DNA from: Dipylidium caninum
Taxonomy: Eukaryota; Platyhelminthes; Cestoda; Cyclophyllidea; Dipylidiidae
DNA: 64,000 nucleotides
Assembly: GCA_017562135.1 (NCBI GenBank)
Contig: QEYB01001543.1
Span: 124,001 to 188,000, forward strand
Direction of reading: 5' to 3'
The notes under the pieces were generated by a model that was not told where the DNA came from, made no database searches, and saw only the letters and a program-made list of their open reading frames with translations. How positions within the stretch are numbered: position 1 is the first letter of the stretch; each line of letters starts with the position of its first letter. A program made the translations under genes and the position numbers. Below, piece after piece: positions 26,615 to 41,531 of this stretch.

Positions 26615-27691
26615 TCAATCTAGCTCATTTTCTGTTTCTTCAGCAAACACAGACGCGGGTCGTTGGAAGTCCTGCCCTAATTCATCCATTAGCGTCGAGT
26701 CGCCACTTGCACCCTCGAGATTGAGACAGGCTAAGAGACACACAGTGTTGGCGGCCTGTCGCAAGTAACCAAATTTGCGTAAAGTGTTATCGGGAGAGTC
26801 AAATTGACTGATAAATTTAATGAATTTATCTTGTCGCATTTTAACTCCAAACGTGATGAAACAGTAGATCAAACTTATGACATAATGACAAATCATGGAG
26901 CGCAGAATGAATGTCCTGATGTTGAGCACAGAAATGCCTTCATCTCCTTTCTCATTAGGCGACTTGTCGCGGATATCTCTTTGTGCTCTTTTTTGCATTC
27001 GCTGGTAAATATAGATTATGGCCAGGCCAAGGCAAGGTAGAAGGTGTAAGGAGCTGAGTCTTTGTGCATAATTAGTGTCGATAACGAGGTTTCGGTATTC
27101 GGTGAACCCGGTGACCTTATATAGCTCGCGGGGTATCTCAAAAGTGAGTGGAGCTAAAAGAGCATTTGCCAGAAGACCTGCAAGTAAACTAATACCACCA
27201 GCTGAAGTTAAGTCCGATGGTAGCATGTTGGAGACGTCGCCACAGAGAAAGAGGTGAAGACCCACACTGAGGTGTTGAAGAACATCCATCATGTACGAGA
27301 TGGCGCCATAATAGCCACTGGAGACAAAACCCAACAACTCGACACCGTAATTGGCGTACAACGCAAATTGCAGCACATCCAAAAAGTTGCACAACGAGTC
27401 TGAACTTATAAGGGCAATGAGGAGACCGCGTACTCTACCGCTCGGGAGTTCGTACTTTCTTACAGTTTGGGTGAAGAGGTAGAGTACGCTAATCTGTATA
27501 CCCAGAAGGTAGGGGAGAAACCACGATGGTTCTGGTGTTTCGTATTGGTCCGAGGCTTTGGGACGATCAACTTCAGGCTTGATAGGCGCTTCGTAAACGT
27601 CACCGGGCTCCCCATGGCCGAAATAATCGACGCCCTGTCTTATTAGATTGGAAAGCACAATATTAACGAAGATGAATCGTGTCGTGTCCAT
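26615..27691 (-). CDS. Orphan seven-transmembrane receptor-like protein, single exon
   Basis: An intronless frame of about 358 residues if it starts at the ATG at 27691 (MDTTRFIFVNIV). Upstream in the same frame there is only a TTG. Several hydrophobic segments fit a multi-pass membrane protein: WFLPYLLGIQISVLYLF, VRGLLIALISSDSLCNFLDV, a central MMDVLQHLSVGLHLFLCGDV, ISLLAGLLANALLAPLTF, LSSLHLLPCLGLAIIYIY, then SMICHYVISLIYCFITFGV and a weaker last helix. The layout suggests a divergent G-protein-coupled receptor of the kind expanded in flatworms, but there is no clear DRY or NPxxY motif. The tail is acidic. It starts 171 bp from the ELAV-like gene on the opposite strand. A GAG|GTGAGT just upstream of the ATG could be a splice donor, so a 5' exon is not excluded. 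Confidence 0.62.
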   Translation of the reverse strand: MDTTRFIFVNIVLSNLIRQGVDYFGHGEPGDVYEAPIKPEVDRPKASDQYETPEPSWFLPYLLGIQISVLYLFTQTVRKYELPSGRVRGLLIALISSDSLCNFLDVLQFALYANYGVELLGFVSSGYYGAISYMMDVLQHLSVGLHLFLCGDVSNMLPSDLTSAGGISLLAGLLANALLAPLTFEIPRELYKVTGFTEYRNLVIDTNYAQRLSSLHLLPCLGLAIIYIYQRMQKRAQRDIRDKSPNEKGDEGISVLNIRTFILRSMICHYVISLIYCFITFGVKMRQDKFIKFISQFDSPDNTLRKFGYLRQAANTVCLLACLNLEGASGDSTLMDELGQDFQRPASVFAEETENELD

Positions 27692-27862
27692 TGAGTTACT
27701 CACCTCGTTCAAATTGCGTCAGCTGATTATTATTATTATTTTTTGAAATACAAAAAAGCGCAAATCAATAGAATCGGTGAGTTTATTGCACATGCGAAAT
27801 AGCATAACAAATGATAGCTGTGACATCCAAGCCAGCATATAGGATATCGGGCGAACTGAACG
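27692..27862. promoter_or_regulatory. Short divergent upstream region, 7TM / ELAV-like
   Basis: Only 171 bases separate the two divergent start codons. It contains a run of TTATTATTATT (about 27726-27740) but no TATA box or known element that I can support. Confidence 0.4.
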
Positions 27863-31530
<3,668 letters not shown>

Positions 31531-32174
31531 CTAGCTTTTTCTATTTGCTTGGCTTGAACGATTAAAAAAATAGATCGGATAAGATGAGAGAGGACTAATA
31601 TACAGGTATATGCAGTAATACAAAAATTCACAGAAAATAATATTATTTTGGACATACCGAGAAACTGACGATTTATTTCTTCCTCAGTTTTCATTAGACG
31701 AGCATCCGATGCTTTGCGGCTTTCCGCTTCGGGATCCTGATCAATGTATTCAATGTACCAGCCTTTCTCTGTCTCATCCACACGGCAGATGCCCTGTTTG
31801 CCGAGCCATAAACAGAGGCCAGTGAGCGAATGCCATCGAGTGGCGTTCATGTGAATGTGCTGCTTATCTTTTATATATTCCTGATATACAACATTGGCAT
31901 GAACCCTCTTGCCGCCAAACTGACGCCTCACAATGTCCAAATAACCTTTGAGAAATTCAGAAGAAAAAGAGCTGATAAACTTTCCACCATTTTCCATGAA
32001 AATTTTCATTTGACGATGGTGTGACTCCGAATCTGTGTGGCATTTGTAACCATTTTCGTCGCGACATTGTTTCTGACACATCTGACAATACCAACGCAGT
32101 TTTTGCAGGCCTTTTGATTTAATACGATTTGATATCGCTTTAGGACTAAAGAAGCCCGGTTTTTCTTTCCCCAT

Positions 32175-33922
32175 TTCACTAAAGAACAAAGGCAGTAAGA
32201 TAAATGTTTTCGTGATACACTCGAAAGCCATTTTATCTTAAAACAAAAAAAATAAACAACAGTGACTAAAAAGTATATCAGTAGCACTCTAAAAATTGAC
32301 AGCAAAAACACAGATAATTCGTGACGAGTATGTATGTTGCTCGCAAACATGTCCAACGTCAATTCCATATTTATTTGCACGAAAGTGAAGCGCACATAAG
32401 GTGAGTACTATAAAATAACGGAACCCACCAAATGTGGTTAAAATCCGCTGTCCGCAAAACGCGCTATGTCCAGCTAGGCAAACGGCGCACTAAAACGACA
32501 CAATTAAAAACTGGTTTTTTAATATCAACGTGCGCTATATACTTTTTTAATTGCATCCAAACCAAATTTAATCTTGGCATTTTTTCATTGTCTAGATATC
32601 TTGAAATATTTGCTTTCGTTCTTCAATACCTTCAAACTTACGTCTTGATTACCAAGAGCACTGTCTCTCTAAGCTAATTTTGCTACAGTTATGTATTTCA
32701 AAACGACTAAGCGTGTTGCAATGAACATTCTCCACATCCTAACGCATGCTTTTAGACGTATCTTCTCAATTGTTTAGTTGCCGTTAGACGATTACATTTC
32801 ACCATTGCAAATGATGGACAGCATTCCCTTTGTTTCCTCTTATGCATTGAAACAAAAGCATCATCATGGCTAATGCCCTACGACCAACACATTCAGCCCG
32901 TTCGTCTATTCTCTTAAATGACCGCTCACATACTGTCGGAACTGAATTATCACCGGAAGGCGTATATCGAATTAAGTTAAGCTACTAAAGTTTTTTTGTC
33001 TATGAACACTCAGATCATCTGACTCCGTAATTGGAGGCACTACCATACTAACGATGTATTAACAACATGCACCCCGGCCAAATGTCTTAGTTATCTGACC
33101 TCCACCCAGTCCACACATCTCTTTTGACTGTCTTATGATACCGTAACAAATAATGCGGAACACTAGAAACGTACAACCAGGTTGAGGAATTAATCACGAC
33201 TAAATTTTTACACCAGTCCGCAGGTTTTGTAGCGAACAAACCGAAGGTCTAATATGTAACATCCCTCGCGCAACATTTTTAAACTCGATTCGACAACCAG
33301 ATCTCTACTTTTGTAGTCAGATGTGACCATAATGGGGTTATTCTCCTTTTGAAGGCATGACAATTCTCAGGAATAGTCAGAATATACAGATATCTACACA
33401 TCAATCGTCAGGGTGCGAAAAGCGATGGAACCTACAAAATCAGCAAATCATTTACTCAAGGTCTCAGACAACTTACAAATATTTATTAAATACTCGATCA
33501 TCTATTCAAGTTTTAAAATGCAAATAAATATGCTCCAAGGCCGAGAAAGGAAGAAAAATACACGGTGGATTGGAAACCCGGAGATAGGAGGATGAAAAAA
33601 ATACATCCTACATATCACAAGTCTGAACAGAAAATCATTTCAAAAAATCAATTACTGTAAAAAGCGATTAAATTAGTCGAGGGAATGGGCGTATTGGAAA
33701 CGACGGAAACTCGAGTTAGATACATACACATCAACACTCACTCATTCACTGAAGCGCTCACAAGTTAGTGGTTATTTACAAATGGCAAGATATGGGCGCC
33801 AATGTCACTGGGACAAAATTTGATTCATAGACAAGCTTTTAAATCGAGGACCAGACCGATTTTCAATGGAATTTTGAGGCGTGTTCATTTCATGACAATC
33901 ATCCCTTATATCTCCCTCGAAT
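32175..33922. other. Intergenic region, nothing supported
   Basis: Between the KIN17 start and the nuclear receptor stop. AT-rich, with only short open frames of no recognisable character. Confidence 0.45.
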
Positions 33923-36900
33923 TCAGTCTTGGGGGGGATTAGACAGTGCTGGAATAGATGCATCGGTTTCAAGTTGGGGCATGGGTGAGGGACTGGAGTC
34001 GCCCCGATCCACCTCCTTACCAGCTTTGCCACGATCTGAGAGATTGAAAACTTCAAGAATGAGTGGATCCACCTTGCTGGGATCCACATGAAGGAGGATG
34101 TGACCATAATTGTCTGTCAACGCTTGTAACTCCGCAAGATTGGTTAATACAGCAGCCAATAAAGTGCGACCACGAGTGAAACCGTGTCGAGCTTCGAGGT
34201 AGTGTTTCAACAGGAGGATATACCGATCGTAGATATTGGAAACCTGAGAGTGTCAAAACACTTTAACACGCTATTGACTGCTTTAACATCTAACTTAACA
34301 ATCATTATTTGAATGTCACTGAGTGACTTATGCTACTCTCAACCATCCTGATATATTGTATTAAAGGAAACAAAAAGTATGTGGTGGAGGTATTAGCGAA
34401 AAAAACTAACCGATTGACGATCAGAGAGTCGAGGACGATCTGGTGCAAAGAGGCACAAAACCTGCATTAGAGCAACCAAATGCGAATCTTTTCGTACAAC
34501 ATCAGCGAAGTTTCTAAGCGTACGGAGCATTCCAGTATAAAACAACAATATACGATGAGAGGAAATTGAAGCAATAACACCAACCTGCAATACTTGGCAT
34601 GTTCATCATAAAGATTTTGCAACCCAGTGGCAATTTTCAATATGCTAGTGGGTATTTCCCCCTTTGGAGTAAGCCATACATCCTTAACCACATCATAGTG
34701 GCTGGCGGATCGAATGAAAAGGGCATTTAAAACAACTCCTTTGAGTAGACAGATCTGGCCTTCCTGGCCTAGGACGGAAAAGTCCGCCAATTTCTTGGCG
34801 AAATTGATAAATTTGCGCACCAGAAAGCCTGATGTGTTCACCAAGCTGCTTATGGTTATGTTTGAACTACTCTCAGGAGCGTGGTCTGAAGCGCTATCGA
34901 GGAAGGAGGTCTCGTACGCACTGCGGAGATCATTAAGAGCTGTCCATTGGTGTTTTGAGAGGAGTCGCGCCATACCAGTTTGTAAATAATTCGGACAAAG
35001 TGCTATGCACTCCTGAAGTGAAAATTTAACAGTTAACTTAAAAAAGTATGGAAATACGCAATTTCTGCAACAGTAGCAATATAGTAAATCGAGTGCTCAA
35101 TAAATAGATAAAAATTCGAGAGGACACTTCACCTTGTTCGAAGGGTCCTCAGGTTCTAATGTCCAAACGTGACCATCGAGGACATTTTTTACACCAGACT
35201 TGCAGTCACCATCATGTGAGGAGGTTGATATTTCGGTGAAGGTAATGTCGGTTTCGTTGGCTTTTTGACAAAATAGGGCAGTATGGCAGGATACTCATCG
35301 GATTCCTTTGCATTTACCATTTGTAGCCAAGCACCGTCAGAGGGAATCTCCTGCGACTCGGAGACAGACTGCGCTGGATGAGGATAGTTATTCATTCCAC
35401 CAAATGGGGAGGCGTCATGCACCCCAGTTGATGGTGGAGTTATCAAATTTGATTGTTTCAAAGGGTGAGAGGGATAGTTATCTATGAAAGTAGGATAGCA
35501 CTCAAAAAATAAAGTTATCAGCACATAATAAGTAACTTAATTGATTTTGCCACTTGCCCAAACGATAAAAAAAGCAAATAAAACAGAAATATAGAACGAG
35601 GCCAACAGGAAATATGTGACTAATAAGTAACTTACTTATCTGAGTTTCAGGAATAGTCAAGTGGCCCTGATGATGGGTTTGAGGCTAAAATTATTAAGAA
35701 AATCAAAGGAAGGAAACGAACAACAGGAAAAAATGATAGTCAAAAACTCCTTTACAGGAGGAAGAATTGAAAAATGTGGAATGGATAGAGACAGTGGGTC
35801 AAAGTTTTTGAAAATATATGTATATAATTAAGTTTCATCTAGATAGGAGTTATTAGAAGCATCAAAATGATTACAGTTTTAATTTTTTCAGAGTTTAATA
35901 CAAACAATTAGAGACGAGAACAAGCGTTAGTCCACAAATGAGTCTACCATAAAAATAATTGATACGGTTACGTAGAAGTGGTAGAAGGATGAAACACATG
36001 TAATGTCCAAGATTTCAGGTGTCTCTATAGCTGAAATGACTTCTAAAAGACCGATAACGACATTCATTTAACGTAAGCGCCCATCGTTATCTTAAAGACC
36101 GAATAGTGGTGTAGTAAAAGCTTTCCAAATTCCGGTACAGACTATTTTACGAAAAGGGTTGTGATTGGGTGTATAGGTACCCAATGATTGTCTTCAGAAG
36201 AGGAGGTAATCACGAATTCCATGCTCACCCCCAAAGAAAAAAGGTACATGCCTTAGGATGTGTGTGAGCGCGTGTATATACGAACTCACTATTTGCCAAG
36301 TGCTTTGCAGCACAGAATCTTCAGCGAGGGCGTTGTGACAACCGGGTGGAAGGTGATTCAATGATTGTGGCGGAAGGGTGTGTCGATATCAAGGGATAGA
36401 AAGAAGTCGGAGCCTGCTGCTGTTGATTGGAATGTGCAGTGCCCACAATTGGTTTTGAGATATCCTGCCTCATAGGGTGCGGATGATATTCAGGGCTCGG
36501 GGTGTTTATATTTTGATAATACCTAGTAGGGGAAGCTGAATGGCCAATGCCTCCACCACGGCTAGCACCGAGACCGGTAATCTGGCCTGAAGCCACCTTA
36601 CGTTCACGGTTGCGTTGAATCTTCTCCCTCCGTTCCCGTTTCGCTTTCTCATCTGTAAATATTACATAAATACATTCAAATTGCCAACATCTTGGCATCC
36701 GACCTAGGTCGGATGCCAAGATGCGAAAGGTGACATTGTGTTGAACCTTAAGACTATCAGAACTCAAAATGCATATCACCGAAAAAGATTGGCAAAATTT
36801 ACACCATTACACGTGCGTACTATACACGAAGATTGACATTAACGAGTCAAAAGTTCAGATCATCCAAAAACCTCGTATTACTGCAAGTTTGTTCGTACAT

Positions 36901-39530
36901 TCAGGGAATGGGGTAAAGGAAACGCCAACGAGTCTTTTCATATCAGCTAGACAACCATTCATTTATTTCTTTAAAGGAGGCAAGTATGGCATAATGTCGC
37001 TTCTCGAAATTATTGGTCATAAAAAGTAGTATTTTACATGAGATTGATAATGGCGGTGTTGAAAGAAATGCACATAAAATTAATTTCGGGTTAAAAAGAA
37101 TATTTGCATGGCCTATCAGAACCTCACGCTAAACTAAAAGGGAGAAGTACTACTACGCTGATGGAATCAAGGCCCGTTCGACAATTACAGAATTCAACAA
37201 AGGAAAGAAGTCTCATTCAGTCAGATCTATAATCCAAAATAAACTATATGAATCAGATATATACACAAAGAGACACTTTAGCTTAAAACTGGCCAATAAT
37301 TTCCAAATTAATAGAAAAGTGGTCTTAGCAATAGCAGTAGTTCATTAGAAACAGAAACCCACCCATTATGCAAGATTTGCGCATTCCTACGGCAAAACAT
37401 TTAGAAAGACGACAAGGCGAACAGAATCGACGTGTTTTCACCTGGATCATGCAACTGCCATTGAACAAACATGGGGGCATCTGGAACATAAAAAGAACCA
37501 AGACAAAGTAAAGAATACCGCATCTAATTTCAGAGTTAAGATCGATGTAGCCTTTCCTCGCCCCCCTTTCCCACTCCCCTGCAAAAATAAGCACACATAT
37601 CTCAGCAATGAATTCTGTTATAACTCCTATTGAAACGAATCGATGCCCGCGCAAGTATATTTGGCATAAAAATAACGATGAGAAAAAATACATCAGTTTA
37701 GTTTATTAGTATATTAGTTTACCACCAAGTCACCTATCTCTCTTCGTAATCAAGCAAAGATTTCCCCTGAGGAGGCATGAATTAAAGGAAGCAGGATACT
37801 TTGTCTAACTCTATCTCAGTAATTTGAAAAAGAGGTTGTGCATTCTTCAATATTACAGCAGATTCAAATCTATTTGCCAATATTGCATGAGTAATAGTAG
37901 GTGACGATTGGAGATCCTTGATTTAGGGAGCGCGCCGAGGGATGACGTTTTTAACTTTTCAATTGGTATGCGACATATCTATTAACGGTCACAATCTCGA
38001 TCTACGTATAGCTGCTTGTAACTTATCTCCATAATTCGAACAAGTCCACAATAGTAGTAAGTAAACTAAACTAGAGACCTCGGTACGATGGGAGAGCAGT
38101 CAAAAACCAAATGACCAAAAAATTTCCTTCAATAACCTGTAAGACCGGATTTACATCCAAATTAACATTCCACTGTTATTAAAATACCTACTTGCCAATA
38201 TCGCAATTGATACAATTTAAATGAAACCGTGGATTAAGGAGGAAGGATAAATGCTTAACGAATTAAGTAACTACGAGAATACGAATGAACAATGAATTAG
38301 CAACTGTACCTCAACCATTCCATGTAGCAAAGTGGCTAGGCACTACTGTTCACCAAATTTATGCATTTAGTAACATTCATTGAGGCATAAAAAGTGAGGT
38401 GCATAGGTTTTTATAACTATCCTTTAAAAAGCAGTTTGTAACCATTGATAGTAAGTTTGACGGAGAAATTCAACTACGCATTTAGCAAATCCAGTGAGAA
38501 CATTAAGCGCCCGCTTCACAGTCAAAAATGCGATATTGTGGAGGCGTTAGTGTGACATTTCAGTTATACGGCAAAATAAGAGCCTAAGCGATACCAAATA
38601 TTCGAGTGTTAAAGACAGTTTTAAACATGGACAACAATCAGAATAGACTTATTTGTAGTAATAGTACGGATTTTAACTAACTGATGAACAAATCCCAGCT
38701 GATGATAGTATTACAAAGGACACAGAGAAGGAGAAATAGGATGCCGAGACATTGTGGGTAAATCATTCAGAACGTAATGTCTGTTATTCAAAGAATTCTG
38801 CAAAAACAGATGTTGAGGGAACCAGTTAATAGCGAAGTTACCACCAGCTAAGAAGCAAAAAATCAGTGGAAGCATATGATAAACTGGATTTTAGTTTAAT
38901 CGACAAAATATGCTCATACGAACTTCAGAAACTAATATCTATGTGGGAGATAAATGATAAAACTTTAGAACATGACTTATTTAAAAACCCAGTAAATAAG
39001 ACTCGTTAGAACAGTTTTTAGACATCTAGACCAAGGACCCAGACAAATGCGCATGAATAATTTACGTATAAAGGCATGTTTATTATTAGAACAAATGTGG
39101 GATCAAAACCTATTATAAGAGACAAGGCTTTGAAAAACAGAAACTAGACAATTATTCGCGAAATTTTTCGTCTGTTTCATAAATTCTAACCAAAGTGATT
39201 AAGGGGGTCACGGATTTGGAAAGATTCCAGAAATATAAAAATCACGTGTATGACTTGATAAATACATAACTGAAAGACATTCAAAATATTACGTACGTTG
39301 GCACGGAGCGCGTTACGACGGAAAAATGCCTTGCACGACTCACAGGCAATAGCTCCAAAATTAAAACCAACAGCGCGATCTCCACAAACAGCACATTTCT
39401 TTTCACTTCTTCGCGCATTTGACGCAGGAGGGCAAGTGCCACATTCGTCGCCTGAACTCGTGAAGCACTGGAGATCATCATGAATCGAACTGGTAATCCG
39501 TGAGTGGAATGCCTGCTTCTGTGACGTCAT
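33923..39530 (-). CDS. Nuclear receptor, HR96/NR1J-like (VDR-type subfamily)
   Basis: Proposed exons: about 39511-39297, 37480-37363, 36652 to about 36450, 35684-35636, 35481-35335, 35260-35133, 35012-34585, 34513-34411, 34243-33923. The DNA-binding domain is complete across two exons: finger I CAVCGDRAVGFNFG with P-box CESCKAFFRR, then finger II CLFNGSC...RRFCSPCRLSKC and GM. The ESCKA P-box and the DEKAKRERR extension fit the HR96/DAF-12/VDR group. A Gln/Ser/Pro-rich hinge is followed by the ligand-binding domain: FINFAKKLADFSVLG then GQICLLKG and ALFIRSASHYD, later VLCLFAPDRPRLSD, and a C-terminal AF-2 helix PLILEVFNL as in VDR (PLVLEVF). It should be a ligand-dependent transcription factor; the ligand is unknown. 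The tail after AF-2 is about 40 residues long. The first coding exon and the end of the hinge exon at 36.45 kb are uncertain. Confidence 0.85.
36688..36723. repeat. Perfect 36-bp palindrome in a nuclear-receptor intron
   Basis: The arm CATCTTGGCATCCGACCT is followed immediately, with no spacer, by its exact reverse complement; the centre is CCTAGG. It lies in the intron 34 bases upstream (in gene direction) of the acceptor for the hinge exon that begins at 36652. Confidence 0.95.
37481..39296 (-). other. Large intron inside the DNA-binding domain of the nuclear receptor
   Basis: GTACGT donor after RRNALRAN and a TTTTTATGTTCCAG acceptor before the second zinc finger. About 1.8 kb, AT-rich, no recognisable internal gene or element. 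Confidence 0.7.
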
Positions 39531-40410
39531 TCAAAGGTGACCAGATTGTGAATCTGAACAGGAGAATTGTGGTGGTAGTTAAGAACAAGAAAAAATAAGT
39601 TATGTACCAATAGATCCAATAAAACAATAACCGTGAATGTTGATTCCTCCATTGATAGCCAAATGACAGGGCAGTTTGTGATACAAAGCACAATACATGA
39701 CTAACACATATTTGGCAATCAGTTAATGTACTTCCAGACTATAATCTCAGAGAGGGAGCGTAAGAAGTGTTTGAGCGTGGAGAAGTTAAGAATAGGCAAA
39801 TTTCTTCCTTCCAAAGTTTGCATCGAAGGTGATTAATATCCTCAGTTAATAGCTATTATATTGCCCTTCCTTCGTATAGCTGCGATGATACAAAAATATG
39901 GAAATAAACCATATTACCATCCACAAGGCGACTAAAAATTCAATTCCAGTCTAGATGGAGAATAGTAGCAAATTAAGAAGAATAAACCACTAATCAGGAA
40001 ACTAATACCGATTATAGTTAAGTAAGACCGAAGTCCACGCTAAAAGTTTACAACGGCAAGCATTTAACAACTCACCAGACATCCATGGATTGGCATATCA
40101 GCCGATGAACATATATTGAAATAGTTGATGGAAACAACAAAGTAGATAAATAAGAATGTAACAATGTCTTTAGTTCTTTCACAGGACTTAAGATGATATT
40201 AACAAGGAAATATGAGGGCCAAACATCAGCAAATCAGTGAGAATTTCTACAATATCTTCGGTATATAGTTAATGAAGAATGTTTAATGAAAAAACGCTGA
40301 ATGGCTAAAATATAAGTGTTAAGGGGAAAATGATTCCTAAGTACAATTCAATAGAACATTGTTTTACCAGATATATGAAGGCCTTAACCCCAGAAATTAA
40401 GCTGCCGCGT

Positions 40411-40601
40411 TAAGGTTCCGCCGTCCACTCATTCGCCACAGCGCGGCGTTGGCTCGAAGTATACATTCCATTGAATGAATTCATATGTACGCCAGGATAT
40501 CCTGCCTTCCCGTTTGGCAAATGAAGTATTAATGACTCTTCGGCACGTGAATTTGTCTCATGCAGACTACTCGCAGGTGCTTCGTAATAAACATCTTCCA
40601 T
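40411..40601 (-). CDS. Possible first coding exon of the nuclear receptor
   Basis: An open stretch starting MEDVYYEAPASSLHETN, with composition like an N-terminal A/B domain. A weak donor GTATAC near 40470 (after MNSFNG) could join in phase to an acceptor within the DBD exon, after ACCAG near 39490. No other partner is evident. It could also be a chance open frame. Confidence 0.35.
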
Positions 40602-41531
40602 GCGCTCCCATTATACGGGTGTAACAAATAACGCATGAGAAAAAGCGATGTGGGGTGTTATAATGTCTTTAACTGTTACTCTAACTGCAATACGCGCTAA
40701 AAAATGCCTTCCCTGTGAGACAAAATGAGGCTGCCTGAGAGGTCGGCGCAGGCGTAGGGCATAGTACCGCGTTCCCCGAAAGGAGTTCTGGTCCGTCTAA
40801 TGCCGCTATTTTGAGATAGTGCCTAAGGAATCCCCTTTTCGATGTGCTAATAAAACATCCGAGCTATGGCTGGGAAAAGAGACACCATTTTCATTATTCC
40901 ATTTTGATGCGTCGTCAGGGTTTAAAGATGACTCAATAATCCAAGTCTGGTGTCGGTTAAAATATTTTAAGTAGCCTCGAAACTATAGTTACCCCTCTTA
41001 ATCTTGTGGAGCGTACGGCTTATAGCGAAATAAATTACGCACCATGAATGTGCTCCATATTGATTCAAGCAAAAACTAACCAAGGCCTCCTAAATTGCAG
41101 TATGTGAATTCGTTCTCACCGCAGACGCCAATAGCTAATTTATCCCAAGAATTGCAACACGGTTTTTTTTAATATTTGATCGAATGCATGAGCTTTCTAA
41201 TTATATGAATATTAGACAACAGAACCTAATATCATCTCTTGCTGGTGATTATTTTATTAGTGTCGCATTAAGCGCGCAAGCGTTGATCTCAGCAGTACGC
41301 CGTTCAGTGTTGCCGAATTCAGTGCTATGTGGTATACGTGTTCATTTAGTCTCTAATACCGTGATCTTTCTTTCCTCGTATCGTCCCATTTTTTTCATGT
41401 GTAAAGAGCACAGACTGGCGTTTGTTGAAATGCTATTTTTCCAGGCACATCTGATTATATTTAAGCGAGTATTTGACCTGCGCTGCTTCTATACATGTTA
41501 AACAATCTGTCCTGTTTTATTGTAGACCACA
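40602..41531. other. Divergent intergenic region, nuclear receptor / GTF3C5
   Basis: Separates the two divergently transcribed genes. A 105-codon open frame at 41184-41501 (+) has no recognisable character. No regulatory motif can be supported. Confidence 0.4.

Noticed and set aside
35189..35524. One continuous 111-codon hinge exon of the nuclear receptor
   Set aside because: Its 3' end cannot join the ligand-binding exon in phase. An alternative frame reading SHDGDCKSGVKNVLDG reaches a good GTGAAG donor in phase, so a 74-nt intron (35334-35261) is more likely.
36321..36449. 3' extension of the nuclear receptor hinge exon to the stop at 36321
   Set aside because: The frame is open but the receptor must splice on to the ligand-binding domain, so at least part of this is probably intron; the exact donor is unresolved.
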